From positions 1,798,001 to 1,862,000 of the forward strand of contig NZ_CP055481.1 of NCBI RefSeq assembly GCF_013705725.1: a DNA stretch of 64,000 nt. Reading direction: 5' to 3'. Of the stretch, positions 1 to 11,776 are shown piece after piece. The position numbers and the translations under genes were made by a program. The first letter of the stretch is position 1, and every line of letters starts with the position of its first letter. This DNA comes from Klebsiella sp. RHBSTW-00484. Its GTDB lineage: Bacteria; Pseudomonadota; Gammaproteobacteria; Enterobacterales; Enterobacteriaceae. The notes below the pieces were generated by a model. The model was not told where the DNA came from, ran no database searches, and saw nothing but the letters and a program-made list of their open reading frames with translations.

Positions 1-1170
1 AGGATCCTGTCGCAGTTCGGCGGCTCGGCGCGCTTCCTCGGTAAAATAGGTAAAAGCATCGAGGGATCCGGCAGTCAGTTCGAAGAAGGCTTTATGGCGA
101 TGGGCGCGCTGGGCCTGGCGATGGTTGGTATGACCGCGTTGGCTCCGGTACTGGCGCATCTGCTTGGGCCGGTGATTATTCCGCTGTATGAAATGCTCGG
201 TGCAAACCCATCGATGTTCGCCGGGACGCTGCTGGCCTGTGATATGGGTGGCTTCTTCCTCGCCAAAGAGCTGGCGGGCGGCGACATTGCGGCTTGGATG
301 TACTCCGGCCTGATTCTGGGTTCCATGATGGGGCCAACCATTGTGTTCTCCATACCGGTCGCGCTCGGCATTATCGAGCCCTCCGATCGTCGTTATCTGG
401 CGCTTGGCGTACTGGCTGGGATTGTCACCATTCCGATCGGCTGTATTGCGGGTGGCCTGATTGCGATGTACTCCGGTGTTGAGGTTAACGGCCAGCCGGT
501 TGAGTTCACCTTCGCGCTGATCCTGATGAACATGATCCCGGTGCTGATTGTCGCTGCGCTGGTGGCACTGGGGCTGAAGTTTATTCCAGAAAAAATGATC
601 AACGGCTTCCAGATCTTTGCCAAGTTCCTCGTGGCGCTGATCACCATCGGCCTTGCCGCTGCGGTGGTTAAATTCCTGCTTGGTTGGGATCTGATCCCCG
701 GACTTGACCCGATCTTTATGGCCGCAGGCGATAAGCCCGGCGAAGTGATGCGCGCCATTGAAGTTATCGGATCCATCTCCTGCGTACTGCTCGGTGCCTA
801 TCCGATGGTATTGCTGCTGACCCGCTGGTTTGAAAAACCGCTGATGCGCGTCGGTAACCTACTGAAAGTTAACAATATCGCTGCTGCTGGTATGGTCGCG
901 ACGCTGGCCAACAACATCCCGATGTTCGGCATGATGAAGCAGATGGATACTCGCGGCAAAGTCATTAACTGCGCGTTTTCGGTCTCCGCTGCTTTTGCGC
1001 TGGGCGACCACTTAGGCTTCGCCGCCGCCAATATGAACGCCATGATCTTCCCGATGATTGTCGGCAAGCTGATCGGCGGCGTGACGGCGATTGGCGTAGC
1101 GATGATGCTGGTACCGAAAGATGAAAACGTTTCTACACCAGCAGAAACCGAAGCGGAGGCGCAATCGTGA
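1..1170 (+). CDS. eutH: EutH, ethanolamine permease (5' end cut by window)
   Basis: The reading frame is open from base 1, so the N-terminus lies outside the window; about 389 codons remain of a family that is usually near 408 residues. EutH is an inner-membrane ethanolamine transporter. The protein is dominated by long hydrophobic segments rich in Gly, Ala, Ile and Met, and the C-terminus is short and acidic. The stop overlaps the GTG start of eutA by four bases (GTGA), which implies translational coupling inside the eut operon. Identification rests on sequence character plus the unambiguous eutA-B-C-L-K-R genes that follow. Confidence 0.95.
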   Translation, partial: RILSQFGGSARFLGKIGKSIEGSGSQFEEGFMAMGALGLAMVGMTALAPVLAHLLGPVIIPLYEMLGANPSMFAGTLLACDMGGFFLAKELAGGDIAAWMYSGLILGSMMGPTIVFSIPVALGIIEPSDRRYLALGVLAGIVTIPIGCIAGGLIAMYSGVEVNGQPVEFTFALILMNMIPVLIVAALVALGLKFIPEKMINGFQIFAKFLVALITIGLAAAVVKFLLGWDLIPGLDPIFMAAGDKPGEVMRAIEVIGSISCVLLGAYPMVLLLTRWFEKPLMRVGNLLKVNNIAAAGMVATLANNIPMFGMMKQMDTRGKVINCAFSVSAAFALGDHLGFAAANMNAMIFPMIVGKLIGGVTAIGVAMMLVPKDENVSTPAETEAEAQS

Positions 1171-2570
1171 ACACGCGCCAGCTGCTGAGCGTCGGTATCG
1201 ATATCGGCACCACCACCACCCAGGTGATCTTTTCGCGCCTTGAGCTGGTGAACCGAGCGGCAGTGTCGCAGGTGCCGCGTTACGAATTCATCAAACGCGA
1301 AATTAGCTGGCAAAGCCCGGTCTTCTTTACCCCTGTCGATAAGCAGGGCGGTCTGAAGGAGGCCGAACTTAAGGCGCTGATTCTGGCCCAGTATCAAACC
1401 GCAGGTATTGCCCCCGAATCGGTGGACTCCGGGGCAATCATCATCACCGGGGAAAGTGCGAAAACCCGCAATGCTCGTCCGGCAGTGATGGCGTTGTCGC
1501 AGTCGCTGGGGGACTTTGTGGTTGCCAGCGCCGGTCCGCATCTGGAGTCGGTGATTGCCGGTCACGGCGCCGGGGCGCAAACCCTGTCGGAACAGCGCCT
1601 GTGTCGGGTGCTAAACATCGACATCGGTGGCGGTACCTCGAATTACGCCCTGTTTGATGCCGGAAAAGTCAGCGGTACCGCCTGCCTGAACGTCGGTGGT
1701 CGTCTACTGGAAACCGATGGGCAAGGGCGCGTGGTTCATGCTCATCAGCCGGGACAGAGGATTGTCGATGAGGTTTTCGGTGCTGGCACCGATGCCCGTT
1801 CGCTTAACGCTACCCAGCTGATTCAGGTGGCGCGACGGATGGCGGCGCTTATCGTCGAGGTTATCGACGGCACGCTCTCTTCACTGGCGCAAAAGCTGAT
1901 GCAAACCGGATTGCTGCCCGTCGATAAGAAGCCAGATGTGATTACCCTTTCCGGCGGGGTGGGCGAGTGCTACCGCAACCAGCCCGCCGATCCGTTCTGT
2001 TTTTCTGATATTGGGCCGCTGTTGGCGACGGCGCTGCATGAGCATCCGCGCCTGCGCGAAATGAACGTGCAGTTTCCAGCGCAAACCGTACGCGCCACGG
2101 TGATTGGCGCGGGAGCGCACACGCTGTCGCTCTCCGGCAGCACTATCTGGCTGGACGATGTCGCTTTGCCGATTCGTAACCTGCCGGTGGCGATCCCGCT
2201 TGAGTCTGCTGACCTCGTGACGGCCTGGCAGCAGGCGCTGGTACAGCTCGATCTGGATCCTCAAACCGATGCTTACGTGCTGGCGCTTCCCGCATCGCTT
2301 CCGGTGCGCTACGCCGCATTACTCACGGTTATTGACGCGCTTGTCGCCTTTATCGCGCGTTTTCCCAATCCGCATCCCCTGCTGGTGGTAGCCGAGCAGG
2401 ATTTTGGCAAGGCGCTGGGCATGCTGCTGCGCCCGCAGTTACAACAACTCCCGCTGGCGGTCATCGATGAGGTGAGCGTCCGGGCGGGGGACTATATCGA
2501 CATTGGTACGCCTCTTTTTGGCGGATCGGTTGTGCCGGTGACGGTGAAATCACTCGCATTTCCTTCCTGA
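1167..2570 (+). CDS. eutA: EutA, ethanolamine ammonia-lyase reactivating factor
   Basis: EutA is the ATP-dependent chaperone that reactivates ethanolamine ammonia-lyase by exchanging damaged adenosylcobalamin. The 467-residue length is normal for the family. It shows the actin/Hsp70-type nucleotide fold: a phosphate-1 loop near residues 10-20 (GIDIGTTTTQV) and a second loop near 150 (NIDIGGGTSNYALF). The start is a GTG overlapping the eutH stop. eutB follows after 11 bases, matching the operon partnership in which EutA acts on the EutBC lyase. Confidence 0.97.
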   Translation: MNTRQLLSVGIDIGTTTTQVIFSRLELVNRAAVSQVPRYEFIKREISWQSPVFFTPVDKQGGLKEAELKALILAQYQTAGIAPESVDSGAIIITGESAKTRNARPAVMALSQSLGDFVVASAGPHLESVIAGHGAGAQTLSEQRLCRVLNIDIGGGTSNYALFDAGKVSGTACLNVGGRLLETDGQGRVVHAHQPGQRIVDEVFGAGTDARSLNATQLIQVARRMAALIVEVIDGTLSSLAQKLMQTGLLPVDKKPDVITLSGGVGECYRNQPADPFCFSDIGPLLATALHEHPRLREMNVQFPAQTVRATVIGAGAHTLSLSGSTIWLDDVALPIRNLPVAIPLESADLVTAWQQALVQLDLDPQTDAYVLALPASLPVRYAALLTVIDALVAFIARFPNPHPLLVVAEQDFGKALGMLLRPQLQQLPLAVIDEVSVRAGDYIDIGTPLFGGSVVPVTVKSLAFPS

Positions 2571-2581
2571 GGGAACGACTT

Positions 2582-3943
2582 ATGAAACTAAAGACCACAT
2601 TGTTCGGCAATGTTTATCAGTTTAAGGATGTAAAAGAGGTGCTGGCTAAAGCCAACGAACTGCGTTCGGGGGATGTGCTGGCGGGTGTGGCGGCGGAGAG
2701 TTCGCAGCAGCGCGTGGCGGCGAAGCAGGTGCTCTCCGATATGACGGTCGCCGATATTCGTAATAATCCGGTGATCCCTTACGAGGAAGACTGCGTGACG
2801 CGCCTGATTCAGGACGACGTCAACGAAACCGCCTATAACCGTATTAAGAACTGGACCATCAGCGACCTGCGTGAATATGTGCTGAACGACGAAGTGACCA
2901 GCGACGATATCGCGTTTGTGCGCAAAGGGCTGACCTCCGAAGTGGTGGCGGCGGTGGCGAAGATCAGTTCCAACGCTGACCTGATCTACGGCGCGAAGAA
3001 AATGCCGGTGATCAAAAAAGCCAACACTACCATCGGCCTGCCGGGCACCTTTAGCTGCCGTTTGCAGCCGAACGATACCCGTGACGATGTGCAGAGTATT
3101 GTCGCGCAAATCTACGAAGGGCTTTCCTTCGGCGCGGGTGATGCGGTGATTGGCGTTAACCCGGTCACCGACGACGTGGAGAACCTGACCCGCGTGCTCG
3201 ATACCGTTTACGGCGTTATCGACAAATTCAATATCCCGACCCAGGGCTGCGTACTGGCGCACGTCACCACCCAGATCGAAGCGATTCGTCGCGGCGCGCC
3301 GGGCGGGCTGATTTTCCAGAGCATCTGCGGCAGTGAGAAGGGCTTAAAAGAGTTCGGCGTGGAGCTGGCGATGCTCGATGAAGCGCGGGCTGTGGGCGCG
3401 GAATTCAACCGTATCGCCGGGGAAAACTGCCTCTATTTTGAAACCGGGCAGGGCTCGGCGCTGTCGGCTAGCGCCAACTTTGGTGCCGATCAGGTGACGA
3501 TGGAAGCACGTAACTACGGTCTGGCGCGGCACTACGATCCGTTCCTCGTTAACACCGTGGTGGGCTTTATCGGGCCAGAGTATCTCTACAACGACCGGCA
3601 GATTATCCGCGCAGGTCTGGAAGATCACTTTATGGGCAAGCTGAGCGGCATCTCGATGGGCTGCGACTGCTGCTACACCAACCACGCTGACGCCGACCAG
3701 AACCTCAATGAAAATCTGATGATTCTGCTCGCCACCGCCGGTTGCAACTACATCATGGGCATGCCGCTCGGCGACGACATCATGCTCAACTATCAGACCA
3801 CCGCGTTTCACGATACCGCCACCGTCCGTCAGTTGCTGAATTTACGGCCGTCGCCGGAGTTCGAACGCTGGCTGGAAACCATGGGCATTATGGCAAACGG
3901 TCGCCTGACCAAACGGGCGGGCGATCCGTCACTGTTCTTTTGA
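2582..3943 (+). CDS. eutB: EutB, ethanolamine ammonia-lyase large subunit
   Basis: EutB is the catalytic TIM-barrel subunit of the adenosylcobalamin-dependent lyase that converts ethanolamine to acetaldehyde and ammonia inside the Eut microcompartment. It is 453 residues, the standard length, and is rich in conserved stretches such as MGCDCCYTNHADADQNLNEN near residue 360. It sits between its reactivase eutA and its small subunit eutC. A purine-rich ribosome site (GAGGGAACG) precedes the ATG. No truncation or frameshift is visible. Confidence 0.98.
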   Translation: MKLKTTLFGNVYQFKDVKEVLAKANELRSGDVLAGVAAESSQQRVAAKQVLSDMTVADIRNNPVIPYEEDCVTRLIQDDVNETAYNRIKNWTISDLREYVLNDEVTSDDIAFVRKGLTSEVVAAVAKISSNADLIYGAKKMPVIKKANTTIGLPGTFSCRLQPNDTRDDVQSIVAQIYEGLSFGAGDAVIGVNPVTDDVENLTRVLDTVYGVIDKFNIPTQGCVLAHVTTQIEAIRRGAPGGLIFQSICGSEKGLKEFGVELAMLDEARAVGAEFNRIAGENCLYFETGQGSALSASANFGADQVTMEARNYGLARHYDPFLVNTVVGFIGPEYLYNDRQIIRAGLEDHFMGKLSGISMGCDCCYTNHADADQNLNENLMILLATAGCNYIMGMPLGDDIMLNYQTTAFHDTATVRQLLNLRPSPEFERWLETMGIMANGRLTKRAGDPSLFF

Positions 3944-3963
3944 TGACGCGGGGATGACACATG

Positions 3964-4857
3964 ATGGATCAAAAGCAGATTGAAGAAATTGTACGTGGCG
4001 TGATGGCGTCAATGGGACAACCGCAAACCACGGCGGCAGCGCCGCAGGCGGCGGTGACGAAGTGCGCCAGCCAGTGCGAAGTTGCCGCGGAGAGTTGCGA
4101 ACTGGATTTAGGTTCGCCTGAAGCCAAGGCCTGGATTGGTGTGCAGCAGCCGCATCGTGCGGAAGTGCTGGCCGAGCTCAAACGCAGCACCGTGGCGCGC
4201 GTGTGTACCGGTCGTGCCGGTCCACGCCCGCGCACCCTCGCGCTGTTGCGCTTTCTTGCCGACCATTCGCGTTCCAAAGATACGGTGCTGAAAGAGGTGC
4301 CGGAAGAGTGGGTGAAAACTCAGGGTCTGCTGGAGGTGCGTTCAGAAATTAGCGACAAAAACCTCTACCTGACGCGCCCGGATATGGGCCGTCGCCTGAG
4401 TGCTGAAGCGATTGAAGCGCTTAAAACGCAGTGCGTCATGAGCCCGGATGTGCAGGTGGTGGTTTCCGATGGCCTCTCGACCGACGCGATCACCGTCAAC
4501 TATGAAGAGATCCTGCCGCCGCTGTTGTCGGGCCTGAAACAGGCTGGATTGAAGGTCGGCACGCCGTTCTTCGTGCGCTATGGGCGCGTCAAAATCGAAG
4601 ATCAGATTGGCGAAATACTCGGTGCGAAAGTGGTGATCCTGTTGGTGGGCGAGCGTCCGGGGCTGGGGCAGTCGGAAAGCCTCTCCTGCTACGCCGTTTA
4701 CTCTCCGCGCGTGGCGACTACCGTCGAAGCGGATCGTACCTGCATTTCGAATATTCACCAGGGCGGTACGCCGCCGGTAGAAGCGGCCGCGGTGATTGTC
4801 GATTTGGCCAAACGCATGCTGGAGCAGAAGGCTTCCGGCATCAACATGACTCGTTAA
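3964..4857 (+). CDS. eutC: EutC, ethanolamine ammonia-lyase small subunit
   Basis: EutC pairs with EutB and contributes to cobalamin binding. The first residues form the amphipathic helix [18 protein letters not shown], the encapsulation peptide known from this family to direct the lyase into the microcompartment. A low-complexity Ala/Gln/Pro linker (about residues 20-40) joins it to the catalytic domain. Two adjacent ATG codons (3961 and 3964) are possible starts; the second matches the family start MDQKQIEE. The stop lies 9 bases before eutL. Confidence 0.97.
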   Translation: MDQKQIEEIVRGVMASMGQPQTTAAAPQAAVTKCASQCEVAAESCELDLGSPEAKAWIGVQQPHRAEVLAELKRSTVARVCTGRAGPRPRTLALLRFLADHSRSKDTVLKEVPEEWVKTQGLLEVRSEISDKNLYLTRPDMGRRLSAEAIEALKTQCVMSPDVQVVVSDGLSTDAITVNYEEILPPLLSGLKQAGLKVGTPFFVRYGRVKIEDQIGEILGAKVVILLVGERPGLGQSESLSCYAVYSPRVATTVEADRTCISNIHQGGTPPVEAAAVIVDLAKRMLEQKASGINMTR

Positions 4858-4866
4858 GGAGGCATC

Positions 4867-5526
4867 ATGCCTGCATTAGATTTAATTCGCCCCTCGGTGA
4901 CGGCCATGCGCGTGATTGCTTCGGTGAATGACGGTTTCGCGCGCGAACTTAAATTACCGCCACATATACGTAGCCTCGGACTCATCACGGCAGATTCTGA
5001 TGACGTGACTTATATTGCCGCTGACGAAGCGACAAAACAGGCAATGGTTGAAGTGGTTTATGGCCGTTCTCTGTACGCCGGGGCGGCTCACGGTCCTTCG
5101 CCGACAGCGGGGGAAGTGCTGATTATGCTGGGCGGCCCTAACCCGGCGGAGGTTCGCGCCGGTCTGGATGCGATGGTTGCGCATATTGAAAGCGGTGCGG
5201 CGTTTCAGTGGGCGAACGACGCTGAAGATACCGCATTCCTCGCACATGTAGTTTCGCGCACCGGCTCGTATCTCTCGTCGACTTCAGGCATCGCGCTGGG
5301 TGACCCATTGGCTTATCTGGTCGCGCCGCCTTTGGAAGCGACGTTTGGTATCGATGCGGCGTTGAAATCAGCGGACGTTCAGTTGGTGACCTACGTGCCA
5401 CCGCCGTCAGAAACCAACTATTCGGCGGCGTTTCTGACCGGGAGCCAGGCTGCCTGTAAAGCCGCCTGCAACGCCTTTACCGATGCCGTTCTGGATATAG
5501 CCCGTCATCCAATCCAGCGCGCGTAA
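4867..5526 (+). CDS. eutL: EutL, microcompartment shell protein
   Basis: EutL is a tandem-BMC-domain shell protein that forms trimers with a gated central pore in the ethanolamine microcompartment. The 219-residue length and the N-terminal [20 protein letters not shown] match the family. Two BMC-like halves can be seen, the second beginning around residue 110. It follows eutC closely (AAGGAGGCATC ribosome site before ATG) and is followed by eutK after 10 bases, the normal eut order. Confidence 0.97.
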   Translation: MPALDLIRPSVTAMRVIASVNDGFARELKLPPHIRSLGLITADSDDVTYIAADEATKQAMVEVVYGRSLYAGAAHGPSPTAGEVLIMLGGPNPAEVRAGLDAMVAHIESGAAFQWANDAEDTAFLAHVVSRTGSYLSSTSGIALGDPLAYLVAPPLEATFGIDAALKSADVQLVTYVPPPSETNYSAAFLTGSQAACKAACNAFTDAVLDIARHPIQRA

Positions 5527-5536
5527 GGGGGCTGTG

Positions 5537-6019
5537 ATGATCAACGCGCTGGGATTACTGGAAGTGGATGGCATGGTTGCCGCCGTTGACGCGGCGGATG
5601 CCATGCTGAAAGCGGCCAACGTGCGTCTACTCAGCCATGAAGTTCTCGACCCCGGGAGGCTGACGCTGGTGATTGAAGGCGATCTGGCGGCGTGCCGTGC
5701 GGCGCTGGATGCCGGAAGCGCAGCTGCACAGCGCACGGGCCGTGTTATTAGCCGCCGGGAAATTGGCCGACCGGAAGAGGATACCCAGCGGCTGATTAGC
5801 GGCTTTCAACGCCAGCAGGAAACGCCGGAGGCACCTGCAGCGACGGAGTCATCAGAAGCTCTGGTGGCGCTGCTGACATCGGTGCGTCAGGGAATGACGG
5901 CAGGGGAGGTGGCCGCGCATTTCGGCTGGTCGCTTGAAGAAGCCAGAAAGGCGCTGGAGCAGCTCTTTTCTGCCGGGGCGTTGCGTAAACGCAGTAGTCG
6001 CTATCGCTTAAAAAATTAA
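5537..6019 (+). CDS. eutK: EutK, shell protein with C-terminal helix-turn-helix domain
   Basis: EutK has one BMC shell domain (about residues 1-90, opening MINALGLLEVDGMVAAVDAA) followed by an acidic/proline linker and a small winged-helix-like C-terminal domain (about residues 110-160, basic end KRSSRYRLKN). In the family this C-terminal domain is predicted to bind nucleic acid. A GTG three bases upstream is in frame, but the ATG at 5537 gives the family N-terminus and is preceded by AGGGGGC. It is the last structural gene before the regulator eutR. Confidence 0.95.
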   Translation: MINALGLLEVDGMVAAVDAADAMLKAANVRLLSHEVLDPGRLTLVIEGDLAACRAALDAGSAAAQRTGRVISRREIGRPEEDTQRLISGFQRQQETPEAPAATESSEALVALLTSVRQGMTAGEVAAHFGWSLEEARKALEQLFSAGALRKRSSRYRLKN

Positions 6020-6067
6020 CCAGTCGGAGGTGCCGGGAGCGCGACAGGGTTCCCGGCTCAAAAGATC

Positions 6068-7120
6068 ATGAAAAAGAAAAAACCGGCAAACCTGCACCAT
6101 CTTTATCATGAAGCATTACCCGAAGACGTTAAACTTACGCCGATGGTGGAGGTGGATAATATTCACCAGCGGCGAACTACCGATGTTTATGAGCACGCTC
6201 TGACGATTACCGCCTGGCAGCAGATTTACGATCAGCTGCATCCGGGACAATTCCACGGTGAGTTCACTGAGATTCTACTCGATGATATTCAGGTGTTCCG
6301 TGAGTATACCGGCCTGGCGCTGCGCCAATCCTGCCTGGTGTGGCCGAATTCCTTCTGGTTCGGAATTCCGGCGACGCGCGGTGAGCAGGGCTTTATTGGT
6401 TCGCAGTGTATTGGCAGTGCTGAAATCGCCACCCGGCCCGGCGGAACGGAATTCGAATTAAGTACGCCGGATGATTACACCATTCTTGGGGTGGTTATTT
6501 CAGAGGATGTCATCTCCCGTCAGGCCAGCTTCCTGCATCACCCGGAAAGAGTGCTGCATATGCTGCGAAACCAGTCGGCGCTGGAGGTGAAAGAGCAGCA
6601 TAAAGCCGCGCTGTGGGGCTTTGTGCAGCAGGCGCTGGCGACATTTAGCGAGAGTCCGGATAATCTTCATCAGCCTGCAGTGCGCAAAGTACTGGGCGAT
6701 AATCTACTGCTGGCGATGGGGGCGATGCTGGAAGAGGCGCAGCCGATGGTCACCGCCGAGAGCATCAGCCATCAGAGCTATCGGCGACTACTATCCCGGG
6801 CGCGAGAGTATGTGCTGGAGAATATGTCGGAACCGCTGACCGTTCTCGACTTATGTAATCAGCTGCATGTTAGCCGCCGCACGCTGCAAAACGCTTTTCA
6901 CGCCATCCTGGGGATTGGCCCGAACGCGTGGCTGAAGCGCATTCGTTTAAACGCGGTACGTCGGGAGCTTATTAGCCCGTGGTCGCAAAGCGCGACGGTC
7001 AAAGATGCCGCGATGCAGTGGGGATTCTGGCATTTGGGGCAGTTCGCCACCGATTATCAACAGCTATTCGCCGAGAAACCGTCGCTGACGCTGCATCAAA
7101 GGATGCGCCAGTGCGTTTGA
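6068..7120 (+). CDS. eutR: EutR, AraC-family activator of the eut operon
   Basis: EutR activates the eut operon when ethanolamine and adenosylcobalamin are both present. The 350-residue protein has an N-terminal sensor region and a C-terminal AraC-type double helix-turn-helix (about residues 240-340). Recognisable HTH text includes [20 protein letters not shown] and the second helix region [20 protein letters not shown]. It lies 48 bases after eutK in the same direction, so it is probably transcribed with the operon as well as from its own weaker promoter, giving autoactivation as known in related enterics. Confidence 0.96.
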   Translation: MKKKKPANLHHLYHEALPEDVKLTPMVEVDNIHQRRTTDVYEHALTITAWQQIYDQLHPGQFHGEFTEILLDDIQVFREYTGLALRQSCLVWPNSFWFGIPATRGEQGFIGSQCIGSAEIATRPGGTEFELSTPDDYTILGVVISEDVISRQASFLHHPERVLHMLRNQSALEVKEQHKAALWGFVQQALATFSESPDNLHQPAVRKVLGDNLLLAMGAMLEEAQPMVTAESISHQSYRRLLSRAREYVLENMSEPLTVLDLCNQLHVSRRTLQNAFHAILGIGPNAWLKRIRLNAVRRELISPWSQSATVKDAAMQWGFWHLGQFATDYQQLFAEKPSLTLHQRMRQCV

Positions 7121-7170
7121 TGTTGGTGGGCAGGCTCTCCGGTTGCTGATAACGTGCGCGTTTCGGCAAT

Positions 7171-7210
7171 TGCCCGGTGGCGGCTAGCGCCTTACCGGGC
7201 CTACGAGATC
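7171..7210. repeat. REP-like element, copy 1 of an inverted pair
   Basis: This is a GC-rich imperfect palindrome (GCCCGGTGGCGG ... CCTTACCGGGCCTACGAG), typical of enteric REP/PU units. An inverted second copy lies at 7331-7369. The pair fills much of the 300-base gap between eutR and the converging gene at 7425. Confidence 0.75.
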
Positions 7211-7330
7211 CGCGTATGACATCAAGCCCGTAGCTAGTAAGGGCAATATCCACCAGTAGATACTGTGAACGCTTGTCGCTATTTTTAGTCAGTAACCCGC
7301 AAGTGGCTACAGGCTTGTCGACGGCTGTGA

Positions 7331-7369
7331 ATCCGTAGGCCGGGCAAGGCGTTAGCCGCCGCCCGGCAG
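7331..7369. repeat. REP-like element, copy 2 (inverted relative to copy 1)
   Basis: The reverse complement of this stretch reads like the element at 7171-7210 (GGCGGCTAACGCCTT against GGCGGCTAGCGCCTT), so the two form a BIME-like pair in opposite orientation about 120 bases apart. It sits between convergent genes, a usual place for such elements. Between the copies no other gene or signal is visible. Confidence 0.75.
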
Positions 7370-7424
7370 AAACGCGAGCACAATATTCAAAACAGTTTTG
7401 TCATCAGGCTCTAAGATTGAGCGT

Positions 7425-8696
7425 TTATGTCTGCTGATAAGATGTCGCCGTTGTACGGCAAGTGTGGCAGATAAACCCGTAAAGCATCCCGTCTGCGTAT
7501 TCCTCAATATCTTCATAACTTATCTGCGCGAGGAACATCATCGTTTGCGCGCATGTTGGACATTTTGGATATTCCGCATCCTGAACCCAGGCCGGATGAC
7601 CGCCGAGCTGTGAGAAGGTCGTGGGTAAATTGGGATCGGCGGCGAACAGCGGCAAGCGGATTTCGCCAGGATGCAGGATATCAAGCGGGAGCGTTATCCA
7701 GTCGGCGGAGTTCTTCACTGCCAGCGCCGAGATCGCATTTTTTTCGAACCATCGCGGCTGACCCTGGGGATCCAGCGTCGCGAAAACGGTGTCATATACC
7801 GTACAGCACTGGCAGATCAGAATACGAATTTGGTCGGGCCAGCAATCCGCGCTGAGGCCGACGGCGCCCGGCGCAACCTCAAACAGATTGATCAGCGGCA
7901 GGGAGCAGTGCGGGCAGTTCTCACCATATTCTGTGACGGCGCGAAAAACGGCAGGCTGTTTAGGCGCCTGTTTTACCAGATGGGTACATTGCGAGAAGTA
8001 AAGATCGCGTCTGCTACCATTTTCAGCGAGCTCCCATCCTGCCTGGTGAGCATAGTGATGAGGGAGGACATAAAGTGAAGCACTCCACAAAGGTGGTTCC
8101 TGACGCCAGCGGTTAAAACGCTCAACGACAACCTCATCGCCAATCCAGGCCAGTGCGCAAAGAATGCGGTCACGGTTTTCGTCATCGGTTTCAACCTCCT
8201 GCAAAAGCGCATCGCGTACGTCAGGCGGCGCGTGGTGAAAAGGCAGGGGGGAAGCTAGCTCCAGTTCCTCTTCATTTATTACCAGGCGTAAGAAATTATC
8301 CAGATTTGCTTGGGTAAATGCCGCCAGGCACAGAGCAATTTCCTGTGCATCATCCTCGTAACCAGAATCAAATAATTCTTCTGCATAATCGGCCATGTAG
8401 CGGCATTCATCAGCGGAGAGCTTTTTGTAAAGCTCATCGGTTGGAATGGGGCAGGGGACCCATTCGATTAACGGATCGTGTTCCCGGGGCTCATGAACGA
8501 GCTTAAGCATTTCAACAGGGTCGCTAATGCCGCTGAACGCATCGATCGTTTTTCTGTTTTTCCGGATATATTCTTCCTGCTCATGCCGATAGCGCGCATT
8601 GACGCAGGGCATGCAATAACCCTCCGTGCGGGCAGCCGTCGCTGGCAGAATGTGATGTGAGCATTGCGGGTTTTTGCAGGGAATTCGCTCGTCCAT
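7425..8696 (-). CDS. Uncharacterised cysteine-rich protein with DUF1963-like C-terminal part
   Basis: The function is not recognised. The 423-residue protein starts with a likely zinc knuckle (Cys at about residues 7, 11, 28 and 31 in CKNPQC and YCMPC). It contains further paired cysteines around 265 (CPHC), 297 (CQCC), 377 (CPTC) and 409 (CHTC), which suggests two or more metal sites. The C-terminal stretch LGGHPAWVQDAEYPKCPTC followed by FLAQI resembles the DUF1963/YwqG family. In E. coli K-12 eutR and hemF are neighbours, so this gene is an insertion relative to that order. It converges on eutR and is read in the same direction as hemF. Confidence 0.8.
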   Translation of the reverse strand: MDERIPCKNPQCSHHILPATAARTEGYCMPCVNARYRHEQEEYIRKNRKTIDAFSGISDPVEMLKLVHEPREHDPLIEWVPCPIPTDELYKKLSADECRYMADYAEELFDSGYEDDAQEIALCLAAFTQANLDNFLRLVINEEELELASPLPFHHAPPDVRDALLQEVETDDENRDRILCALAWIGDEVVVERFNRWRQEPPLWSASLYVLPHHYAHQAGWELAENGSRRDLYFSQCTHLVKQAPKQPAVFRAVTEYGENCPHCSLPLINLFEVAPGAVGLSADCWPDQIRILICQCCTVYDTVFATLDPQGQPRWFEKNAISALAVKNSADWITLPLDILHPGEIRLPLFAADPNLPTTFSQLGGHPAWVQDAEYPKCPTCAQTMMFLAQISYEDIEEYADGMLYGFICHTCRTTATSYQQT

Positions 8697-8870
8697 GCGA
8701 TAAATATTCCATATCAGATATGTCGAACGCCTACTGTACCGCGGTGAAAGCTTAACAGCAGCAGGCTGTTATCCGATTTTTTCCGTGTAAGTGGTCACGA
8801 TAAATATCGTCAACTTTTCCACTTGGCTATTTTTTCGGGGACGGAGGGTTTTAATAAACAGCTCGGTAAA

Positions 8871-10642
<1,772 letters not shown>

Positions 10643-10853
10643 TCGGCCTGAATTGCAAACAAGTGATAACCAATGTTATATCGTATCGTGTTTTTTGATA
10701 CGACCATTCAAAATAAGAATTGTTTTACTTTTCATTTCAATACATGACAAAGTCATATTATGCCATTTTTTGCGGCTCATTGCGCCTGATATTGGCTATC
10801 GCGCTCAATCGCGCCATAATCACTGTTTTTAACCGTTAATGGTGGGGAATACC
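10643..10853. promoter_or_regulatory. Divergent promoter region amiA / ypeA
   Basis: About 210 A+T-rich bases separate two outward-reading genes and must carry both promoters. I cannot name a specific operator here. GGTGGGGA at 10841-10848 is the ribosome site that selects the ypeA ATG at 10854. Confidence 0.4.
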
Positions 10854-11279
10854 ATGGAGATACGCGTTTTTCGCCAACAAGATTTCGAAGAGGTGATTAC
10901 CCTGTGGGAGCGTTGCGATCTCCTGCGGCCATGGAACGATCCGGAAATGGATATTGAACGTAAGCTGAACCACGATGCCAGCTTGTTCCTGGTTGCCGAG
11001 GTTAATGGCGAAGTCGTCGGCACGGTGATGGGTGGCTACGACGGTCATCGCGGATCGGCTTATTATCTTGGCGTGCACCCTGAATATCGTGGTCGCGGCA
11101 TTGCGAATGCGTTGCTTAACCGGCTGGAGAAAAAGCTGATTGCCCGCGGCTGTCCAAAAATCAACATTATGATACGTGAAGATAACGACGTGGTTCAGGG
11201 GATGTACGAGCGGCTCGGCTATGAGCATTCGGACGTGCTGTGCCTCGGTAAACGCTTAATTGAAGATGAAGAATACTGA
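10854..11279 (+). CDS. ypeA: YpeA, GNAT-family acetyltransferase
   Basis: This is a small single-domain GNAT acetyltransferase of 141 residues, the length known for YpeA. The acetyl-CoA loop is visible near residues 75-90 ([20 protein letters not shown]), and the tail [18 protein letters not shown] is typical. The ATG at 10854 is chosen because it has a strong ribosome site and gives [14 protein letters not shown]. An upstream in-frame start at 10839 is less likely. The stop overlaps yfeZ by 14 bases. The substrate is unknown. Confidence 0.94.
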   Translation: MEIRVFRQQDFEEVITLWERCDLLRPWNDPEMDIERKLNHDASLFLVAEVNGEVVGTVMGGYDGHRGSAYYLGVHPEYRGRGIANALLNRLEKKLIARGCPKINIMIREDNDVVQGMYERLGYEHSDVLCLGKRLIEDEEY

Positions 11280-11715
11280 ATTTATCCCCTCCGATTTTGA
11301 TAGCCATGGTCGCCTGCGTTTGCCGTTTCTTTTTTGGTGCGTGCTGCTGTTGCAGGCGCGGACGTGGGTGCTGTTTCTGATGGCAGGCGCGTCGCGTCAA
11401 CAAGGCGATGCGCTGCTGAATCTGTTTTATCCGAATCATGATAATTTTTGGCTGGGGTTGCTGCCCGGTATTCCGGCGGTACTGGCGTTTGTCGTCAGCG
11501 GACACCGTCAAAAATTTCCTCGGCTTTGGATGCTGATGCGCTGGCTGCTGGTCTTCTCGCAAATATTGCTGCTGGTCTGGCAGCCGTTACTGTGGCTGAG
11601 CGGTGAATCACCTTCGGCGGTGACCATCGCCCTGTTGGTGGCAGATCTTTACGCGCTCTGGTGGCTGTTGAGCAGCCGTCGGCTGAAAGCCTGTTTTCGT
11701 GACGAACAGCTTTAA
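11266..11715 (+). CDS. yfeZ: YfeZ, inner-membrane protein of the DUF2919 family
   Basis: This is a 149-residue hydrophobic protein with about four membrane segments (around residues 17-37, 52-74, 83-101 and 113-130). It matches the YfeZ pattern, for example [20 protein letters not shown] followed by [14 protein letters not shown]. The start at 11266 lies inside the end of ypeA, so the two are probably translationally coupled. A TTG six bases upstream is also in frame. The function is unknown. Confidence 0.92.
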   Translation: MKNTEFIPSDFDSHGRLRLPFLFWCVLLLQARTWVLFLMAGASRQQGDALLNLFYPNHDNFWLGLLPGIPAVLAFVVSGHRQKFPRLWMLMRWLLVFSQILLLVWQPLLWLSGESPSAVTIALLVADLYALWWLLSSRRLKACFRDEQL

Positions 11716-11776
11716 GGGCACTTTTTGCCGATCGCGTACTCCAACATGCGTTGAATTAATAAGAAAGGACTGAGTC

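Noticed and set aside
798..1580. A 260-codon minus-strand frame across eutH/eutA
   Set aside because: It is antisense to two well-supported genes, a usual effect of GC-rich codon use.
7121..7424. The REP pair considered as a CRISPR array
   Set aside because: There are only two units, in inverted rather than direct orientation, with a palindromic REP sequence and no cas genes in the window.
8745..8805. Hairpin AACAGC/GCTGTT followed by TTTTTT, upstream of the DUF1963-like gene
   Set aside because: The T-run lies on the plus strand, where no gene ends; it may be chance and was not listed as a terminator.
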